Assembly: GCF_000720485.1 (NCBI RefSeq)
Contig: NZ_JOAX01000012.1
Span: 133,304-197,303 of the forward strand
Length of the DNA stretch: 64,000 bases
From: Streptomyces ochraceiscleroticus
Lineage (GTDB): Bacteria; Actinomycetota; Actinomycetes; Streptomycetales; Streptomycetaceae
Direction of reading: 5' to 3'
The notes below the pieces were generated by a model. That model was not told the DNA's origin. It saw nothing but the letters and a program-made list of their open reading frames with translations, and ran no database searches. Shown here in pieces: positions 59,189 through 64,000 of this stretch; positions within the stretch are counted from its first letter, which is position 1; every line of letters starts with the position of its first letter. The translations under genes and the position numbers were made by a program.

Positions 59189-59899
59189 ATGTCGCACCAC
59201 ACCAGTCTCCGCCGCGGCCGCAAGGCCGCCACCGCCACGCTGATCGCCGCCGCGGCGGCGCTCGCGCTCACCGCCTGCCAGGACGACGGTTCCGGCGTGA
59301 AGACCGGCGCGTCGGCCCCCTCGTCCGCGGCCGCGTCCGACTCGGGGTCGGCTTCGGGTTCCTCCTCGGCCGCCTCCGGCTCGTCGTCCGAGGCCGCCTC
59401 ACAGTCCCCCTCCGGCCAGGCCCCGAAGGGGACCGCCGTGCGTACGGCCTCGGCGCGTACCGCAGCCGCCGCGTCCACCGACACCTCGTCCGACCGCTGT
59501 ACCGCCGACGAGATGGGCCTGCGGCTGGGCCGCGCCGACGTCGGGGCGGGCAACATCCGCTACCCGCTGGTGTTCACCAACAACGGCAAGACCGCCTGCA
59601 CGCTGCGCGGTTACCCCGGTGTCTCGCTGATCCAGCGCGACGGCCAGATGATCGGCAAGCCCGCCACTCGTGAGGGCGCGGCGGGCCGGGCCGTCACCCT
59701 GAAGCCGGGCGGCAGCGCGTACGCCGTACTGCACACCATCCAGGACGGGCTGAACGACGAGCCGTGCTGGAAGAGCCCGTACCTTCTGCAGACCTACCCG
59801 CCCGGCTCCAAGGACGCGATGACGCTTCGTACCTCTGAACTGCGGGTCTGTGGTGGGGAGTTCAGCGTGACGGCGCTGGAGCCGGGCGTCGGTCGGTGA
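59189..59899 (+). CDS. DUF4232 lipoprotein
   Basis: 236 residues. A basic signal peptide ends in a lipobox ALTAC with the lipidated Cys30, followed by a Ser/Ala/Gly-rich spacer (about 35-100) and a DUF4232 domain (about 105-235) with four cysteines (DRCTADEM, ACTLRGYPG, EPCWKS, RVCGGEF) likely forming two disulfides. Anchored outside the membrane; function unknown. GGTAAGG lies 8-10 bases before the ATG. Its 3' end overlaps the convergent AraC gene by 38 bases. Confidence 0.9.
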   Translation: MSHHTSLRRGRKAATATLIAAAAALALTACQDDGSGVKTGASAPSSAAASDSGSASGSSSAASGSSSEAASQSPSGQAPKGTAVRTASARTAAAASTDTSSDRCTADEMGLRLGRADVGAGNIRYPLVFTNNGKTACTLRGYPGVSLIQRDGQMIGKPATREGAAGRAVTLKPGGSAYAVLHTIQDGLNDEPCWKSPYLLQTYPPGSKDAMTLRTSELRVCGGEFSVTALEPGVGR

Positions 59900-60707
59900 A
59901 GTGTCCCGGCGGGACGCCTAGGACACGCTTGAAGTGCCGGGTGAGATGCGGCTGGTCGTGGAAGCCCGCGGCGGCCGCGGCGTCCCGCGGCGCCATGCCG
60001 TCCAGCAGCAGCCGCCGGGCGAGGTCGACACGGCGCGCGGTGAGGTACTGGTGCGGACTGATGGCGAACTCCCGGCTGAACGCGCGTACGAGGTGTGCCG
60101 GATGGGCGTGCAGCAGCCCGGACGCCTCCTGGAGGGTCAGCCCCTCGGCGAGGCGCGCGTCGAGCAGGTCACGTAGCTGCCGGGCGAGGCCCGGACCAGC
60201 GGCGGGCGGCGCGGCCGGCGCGTCCCGCCGCGCCAGATGCCGCCGCGTCAGGTGCTGCCGCAGCCGCTCGGTGACGCACACGAGCCGGCTCTCGGACTCC
60301 AGCTCCTCGCCGGGCAGGACGAGGGCGTCGTGCAGCCGGTGGATCCGGTCGCGCAGCGTGGCGTCCTCCAGTACCGGCGCGTCGACCGCGAGCCCGATGT
60401 ACTCCTCGCCCAGGCCCGCCGCCTCGGGATCGAGGTAGAGCACGCGCTTGCGGAAGCCCTCCGGCGTGATCGGCGAGCCGTTGTGCGGTACGTGCGGAGG
60501 CAGCAGCGTGACGCCCGTCCGCAGCGCGCCGTGCTCGTGCCGGTCCAGGTCGTACCGCACCATGCCGTCGTCGACGATCAGCAGCGTCCACGCGCCGTGG
60601 GTGTGCATGGGATAGGCGTGGCCGGTCAGGTGCGCGTGGTAGACCTCGGCGATGCCGGCCACCGCCGGGCGCCAGGCCGTGACCTGCGGGTGAGGACGGC
60701 GGACCAT
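59862..60707 (-). CDS. AraC family transcriptional regulator
   Basis: 281 residues: an AraC-type cupin sensor domain (about 10-150, HAHLTGHAYPMHTHGAWTLL) and a double helix-turn-helix (about 175-275, ending HDQPHLTRHFKRVLGVPPGHF). The ATG at 60707 lacks a ribosome site; TACGTT 7 bases before it suggests a leaderless message. Only 50 bases separate it from the divergent DUF2000 gene, its likely target along with itself. Confidence 0.88.
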   Translation of the reverse strand: MVRRPHPQVTAWRPAVAGIAEVYHAHLTGHAYPMHTHGAWTLLIVDDGMVRYDLDRHEHGALRTGVTLLPPHVPHNGSPITPEGFRKRVLYLDPEAAGLGEEYIGLAVDAPVLEDATLRDRIHRLHDALVLPGEELESESRLVCVTERLRQHLTRRHLARRDAPAAPPAAGPGLARQLRDLLDARLAEGLTLQEASGLLHAHPAHLVRAFSREFAISPHQYLTARRVDLARRLLLDGMAPRDAAAAAGFHDQPHLTRHFKRVLGVPPGHFTDRRPAPAPSR

Positions 60708-60757
60708 GCAAAGAACGTACAAGACCGGGCAGGGACCGGCTCGGAAGAATCCACGAT

Positions 60758-61222
60758 ATGGAAACTCCGAACACCGCTGAACACCCCGCGACCGCACCCG
60801 AGCCCGCACCCGTCCGCTTCGACACCAAGCTCGCCGTCCTGCTGCGCGAGGACCTGGAGACCTGGCAGCGGCTGAACGTGACGGCCTTCCTCGTCAGCGG
60901 TATCGGTACGGAGATCCCCGACGTGATCGGGGAGCCGTACGCGGACGCCGACGGCAATGACTACCTGCGGATGTTCCGCCAGCCCGTGCTGGTCTTCGAG
61001 GGGACGAAGGAGACGCTGACCACCGCGCACGGCCGTGCGCTCAGCCGGGGCGTCGCCCTCTCGGTGTTCACCTCGGACCTCTTCGCGACCGGTAACGACC
61101 GGGACAACCGGGCCGCCGTACGGGCGGTCGGCCGGGATCAGCTCGATCTGGTGGGGCTGGCCGTGTACGGGCCGAAGAACGCCGTCGACAAGATCGTCAA
61201 GGGTGCGCGCATGCACCCGTGA
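60758..61222 (+). CDS. DUF2000 family protein
   Basis: 154 residues. After a short Ala/Pro start, FDTKLAVLLREDLETWQRLN opens the DUF2000 domain, which runs through NVTAFLVSGIG and PVLVFEGTKE to the end. Fold related to PTH2-like hydrolases; function unknown. Divergent from the AraC regulator, a pairing common for small DUF2000 genes. Its stop codon lies in the first unit of a 16-bp tandem repeat. Confidence 0.88.
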   Translation: METPNTAEHPATAPEPAPVRFDTKLAVLLREDLETWQRLNVTAFLVSGIGTEIPDVIGEPYADADGNDYLRMFRQPVLVFEGTKETLTTAHGRALSRGVALSVFTSDLFATGNDRDNRAAVRAVGRDQLDLVGLAVYGPKNAVDKIVKGARMHP

Positions 61223-61285
61223 GACGTGGGTTCTACGGGACGCGGCTTCTACGGGACGCGGGTCCTACGGCACACGGGTCCTACG
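61222..61285. repeat. Four tandem copies of a 16-bp repeat
   Basis: Units at 61222, 61238, 61254 and 61270, consensus GGACGCGGGTYCTACG. The array fills the whole gap between convergent genes and supplies part of both stop codons (TGA at 61220-61222, TAG of the IclR gene at 61281-61283). Confidence 0.85.
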
Positions 61286-62051
61286 GTGCGGGCAGCGTCC
61301 CGCCGATCCGCAGCGTCAGGTCCCGGGCGGTACGGGCCACCTGCTCGGCGATGGCCGCCTGCTGGTCCGCCGGCACCTCGGCGGCGGGGTAGGTCACCGC
61401 GACCCCCGCGACCGGGTGCGCGCCGTGGTCGAGCACCGGCGCGGCGACCGAGGAGAAGCCCGGGGTGACCTCGCCCTCCTCCGTGGCGTACCCGCGGCGC
61501 CGCACCTCCACCAGCAGGTGGCGCAGCGCGGAGAGCGAGCCGGGGCCGATGCCGTGCCGGACGACGAACGCGGACGGGTCCGGGAACAGCGCGCGGACCT
61601 GGGGACCCGGCAGCCGCGCGAGCATGGCCCGGCCGCTGGCCGTCAGATGCGCGGGCAGCCGCACGCCGACCTCCGTCACCAGCGGCGCCCGTCCCGGCGC
61701 CCGCTCCTCGATGACGTAGATGACCTCGCGGCCGTGCAGCACCGCGAGGTGCGCGCTGTGGCCCGTGCGGTCGACCAGCGCGGTGAGCGGCGCCCGGGCC
61801 AGCCGCTGGAAGGGGGCCTGGCGGCTGTAGCCGGAGGCGAGTTCGAAGGCGCTGACGCCGAGGCCGTACCGGCGCTCGTCCGCCAGGTGCACCACGAAGC
61901 CGTCCTGCGCGAGGGTGTCGAGGAGGTGGTACGTGGTCGAACGGGGCAGCCCGACGTCCCGGCTGATCGTGGCCGCCGGGACCGGCCCGACCTGCCGGGC
62001 CAGGTAACGCAGGATCGCGAGGACCTGTGCGGCTGCGGGGACGATTGCCAT
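61281..62051 (-). CDS. IclR family regulator, probable histidine-utilisation repressor
   Basis: 256 residues: winged helix (about 5-70; SRDVGLPRSTTYHLLDTL) and an IclR effector domain (about 80-250) with LPAHLTASGRAMLA and VAGVAVTYP. The ATG at 62051 is preferred since the longer frame would run into the hutH promoter. It diverges from hutH with a palindrome between, so it likely controls histidine breakdown and its own expression, with a pathway intermediate as probable inducer. Confidence 0.88.
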   Translation of the reverse strand: MAIVPAAAQVLAILRYLARQVGPVPAATISRDVGLPRSTTYHLLDTLAQDGFVVHLADERRYGLGVSAFELASGYSRQAPFQRLARAPLTALVDRTGHSAHLAVLHGREVIYVIEERAPGRAPLVTEVGVRLPAHLTASGRAMLARLPGPQVRALFPDPSAFVVRHGIGPGSLSALRHLLVEVRRRGYATEEGEVTPGFSSVAAPVLDHGAHPVAGVAVTYPAAEVPADQQAAIAEQVARTARDLTLRIGGTLPAP

Positions 62052-62102
62052 GGGGCCGAGATTAACCGCCGTCGGGGTGCGGTCCGGCGGCCCGGTGCCG
62101 CG

Positions 62103-62147
62103 CCGCTGTGGTTGCTCGCGCAGTTCCCCGCGCCCCTGAAGGGGCGC
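62103..62147 (+). repeat. Common Streptomyces intergenic repeat
   Basis: Contains GTGGTTGCTCGCGCAGTTCC and then CCGCGCCCCTGAAGGGGCGC; the end forms a 7-pair stem with TGAA loop (62130-62147). I recall this sequence as widespread between Streptomyces genes. It may act as a terminator or simply be a dispersed repeat. Confidence 0.6.
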
Positions 62148-62201
62148 TCCCTGACGGGGCGCCCGCAACAGGGCACCCCAGTACCGCCCATCGGCTACAG
62201 A

Positions 62202-62219
62202 TGTCTGGTATCCCAGACA
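62202..62219. promoter_or_regulatory. Operator candidate between the IclR gene and hutH
   Basis: TGTCTGG-TATC-CCAGACA, perfect 7-base arms, centred 63 bases before hutH. Size and symmetry fit an IclR-type dimer site. Confidence 0.65.
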
Positions 62220-62273
62220 CAAAGCCTCCAGAAGGCATGGAACAGGCGGTCTGACCTGGTGCTTCATTGAGGC

Positions 62274-63812
62274 ATGTCAACTGTTGTTATCGACGTCGGC
62301 GCGCTTTCCGCCGACGATGTGGTGGCCGTCGCCCGCCACAGCGCCACCGTCACGCTCTCCCACGCGGCGCAGGAGGAGATCACTCGCAGCCGCAAGGTCA
62401 TCGAGGCCCTGGCCGACGACGTCACCCCGCACTACGGCGTCTCGACCGGCTTCGGCGCCCTCGCCACCCGGCACATCCCCACCGAGCTCCGCGCCCAGCT
62501 CCAGCGCAGCCTGGTCCGTTCGCACGCCGCCGGCTCCGGCCCCGAGGTCGAGCGCGAGGTGATCCGCGCGCTCATGCTGCTGCGCCTGTCCACCCTCGCC
62601 ACCGGCCGCACCGGCGTCCGCCTGGAGACCGCCGAGGCATACGCCGCGCTGCTCAACGCCGGCATCACCCCGGTCGTCCGCGAGTACGGCTCCCTCGGCT
62701 GCTCCGGCGACCTCGCCCCGCTCGCCCACTGCGCGCTCGCCGTCATGGGCGAGGGCGAGGTCCGCGACGCCGACGGCGAGCTGCGCCCGGCCGCCGAGGC
62801 GCTCGCCGCCGCCGGAATCGCGCCGGTCACCCTGCACGAGAAGGAGGGCCTTGCCCTCATCAACGGCACCGACGGGATGCTCGGCACCCTCGTCCTGGCC
62901 TGCCACGACCTGCGACGGCTGCTCGCCACCGCCGACCTCGGCGCCGCGATGAGCGTCGAGGGCCAGCTCGGCACGGACGCCGTCTTCGCCGCCGACCTCC
63001 AGGCCCTGCGCCCGCACCCCGGCCAGGCCGACAGCGCCGCCAACCTCCGCGCCGTCCTCGCCGACTCCGCGATCGTCGCCAGCCACCGCGGCCCGGAGTG
63101 CACCCGCGTCCAGGACGCGTACTCGCTGCGCTGCTCGCCCCAGGTGCACGGCACCGCCCGGGACACCCTCGGCCACGCCGAACTGGTGGCCTCCCGCGAG
63201 CTCGCCGCCGCCGTCGACAACCCCGTCGTCACCCTCGACGGCCGCGTCGAGTCCAACGGCAACTTCCACGGCGCCCCCGTCGCCGCCGTCCTGGACTTCC
63301 TCGCGATCACCGTCGCCGACGTCGCCTCGATCGCGGAGCGCCGCACGGACCGCTTCCTGGACGTGGCCCGCAACCACGGCCTCAACGCGTTCCTCGCCGA
63401 CGACCCCGGCGTCGACTCCGGCCACATGATCGCCCAGTACACCCAGGCCGCGATCGTCTCCGAGCTCAAGCGCCTCGCGGCCCCCGCCTCCGTCGACTCC
63501 ATCCCCTCCAGCGCCATGCAGGAGGACCATGTCTCCATGGGCTGGGCGGCAGCACGCAAGCTGCGCAAGGCGATCGACGGCCTCACCCGCGTCATCGCGA
63601 TCGAGATCCTCACGGCGGCCCGCGCCCTGGACCTCCGCGCCCCGCTCACCCCGGCCCCGGCCACCGCCGCGGTCGTCTCGGGCCTCCGCGCCGACGTACC
63701 GGGCCCCGGCACCGACCGCTACCTCGCCCCCGAGATCGAGGCGGCCGTGCAGTACGTGGCCTCGGGTGAGGCCCTGCGCGCTGCCGAGTCGGTCACCGGC
63801 CGGCTCCGCTGA
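62274..63812 (+). CDS. hutH: Histidine ammonia-lyase
   Basis: 512 residues; removes ammonia from histidine to give urocanate, the first step of histidine breakdown. The cofactor-forming motif reads Cys143-Ser144-Gly145 ([14 protein letters not shown]) in place of the usual Ala-Ser-Gly; Streptomyces enzymes are known with CSG, and the serine still forms the MIO group. Other sites: [37 protein letters not shown]. The ATG at 62274 has GAGG directly before it, too close for normal use, so the message may be leaderless or start weakly. Confidence 0.95.
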   Translation: MSTVVIDVGALSADDVVAVARHSATVTLSHAAQEEITRSRKVIEALADDVTPHYGVSTGFGALATRHIPTELRAQLQRSLVRSHAAGSGPEVEREVIRALMLLRLSTLATGRTGVRLETAEAYAALLNAGITPVVREYGSLGCSGDLAPLAHCALAVMGEGEVRDADGELRPAAEALAAAGIAPVTLHEKEGLALINGTDGMLGTLVLACHDLRRLLATADLGAAMSVEGQLGTDAVFAADLQALRPHPGQADSAANLRAVLADSAIVASHRGPECTRVQDAYSLRCSPQVHGTARDTLGHAELVASRELAAAVDNPVVTLDGRVESNGNFHGAPVAAVLDFLAITVADVASIAERRTDRFLDVARNHGLNAFLADDPGVDSGHMIAQYTQAAIVSELKRLAAPASVDSIPSSAMQEDHVSMGWAAARKLRKAIDGLTRVIAIEILTAARALDLRAPLTPAPATAAVVSGLRADVPGPGTDRYLAPEIEAAVQYVASGEALRAAESVTGRLR

Positions 63813-63847
63813 CACCCGGCCACTCCACACTCCGAAAGGACAACACC

Positions 63848-64000
63848 ATGACAGGCGCACGCCCCGTCCGCGCGGCCCGCGGCACCGACCTCTCCGCTCT
63901 CGGCTGGCAGCAGGAGGCCGCCCTGCGGATGCTCCAGAACAACCTGGACCCGGAGGTCGCCGAGCACCCGGACAAGCTCGTCGTCTACGGCGGCACCGGC
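63848..64000 (+). CDS. hutU: Urocanate hydratase, N-terminal part, cut by window edge
   Basis: The first 51 codons read [20 protein letters not shown], then [20 protein letters not shown] and LVVYGGTG, the urocanase N-terminus including the start of the NAD-binding YGGTGKAARDW motif. It converts urocanate to imidazolone propionate, the next step after HutH. GAAAGGAC lies 7 bases before the ATG. 35 bases from hutH, one operon. Confidence 0.93.
   Translation, partial: MTGARPVRAARGTDLSALGWQQEAALRMLQNNLDPEVAEHPDKLVVYGGTG

Overview
The window is high-GC actinobacterial DNA from a Streptomyces-type chromosome. GTG/TTG starts and four-base gene overlaps are frequent, many genes look leaderless, and the gene set includes SepH, CutR/CutS, thymidine kinase beside a DUF5998 gene, a c-di-AMP riboswitch ahead of an M23 peptidase, and a TTA (bldA-type) codon. 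It reads as conserved chromosomal core broken by three accessory stretches.

Layout. 1-2.2 kb: the start of a CitA-type sensor kinase and an iron-box-controlled sucrase/ferredoxin-like protein. 2.5-11.1 kb: CobW GTPase, topoisomerase IV subunit A, a two-gene M16 peptidase pair and a riboswitch-controlled M23 peptidase. 11.3-18.5 kb: GntR regulator, HPr, a GNAT/acyl-CoA-synthetase fusion of PatA type, DUF5998, an alkaline phosphatase-superfamily protein and thymidine kinase. 18.5-20.5 kb: a lower-GC islet with a transposase remnant and a frameshifted gene. 20.5-30.3 kb: VOC protein, rhodanese, SepH, a membrane protein, a sugar-lactone oxidase, a frameshifted MFS transporter, coproporphyrin ferrochelatase and inositol monophosphatase.

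30.4-54.3 kb follows a gene order shared across actinobacteria (inositol monophosphatase, DUF4193, DUF3093, dut, DUF3710, OB-fold protein, DUF3159, two TrkA-type proteins, APC permease, uracil methyltransferase; as I remember it, M. tuberculosis Rv2701c-Rv2689c). Here it carries cutRS and kdpDE, and a 7-kb insertion (43.8-50.4 kb) splits the TrkA pair from the permease. The insertion holds an EF-hand protein/class II terpene cyclase/acetoacetate decarboxylase-like operon, a large TrkA-domain membrane protein and a PucR regulator with repeated palindromes. KdpDE, the TrkA pair, the TrkA-like protein and a KimA-like permease make this potassium-rich, in a window that also holds a c-di-AMP riboswitch.

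54.3-59.1 kb is a second accessory zone: a candidate modification-dependent nuclease (EVE/PUA-like plus PD-(D/E)XK) among pseudogenes, and a coupled pair of a 75-residue LAXTG microprotein, whose motif leucine is a TTA codon, and a membrane glycosyltransferase. 59.2-64 kb holds a DUF4232 lipoprotein, an AraC regulator, a DUF2000 protein and the start of the histidine-utilisation locus (IclR regulator, hutH, hutU).

The most unusual non-coding signal is a 79-bp element present twice (17612-17690 forward, 37240-37318 reverse). Each copy combines a promoter matching the mycobacterial PafBC/RecA-independent damage consensus with a similar transcribed hairpin leader. One copy precedes tdk; the other points at no gene and may make a small RNA. 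All assignments come from reading motifs by eye; no search was run.
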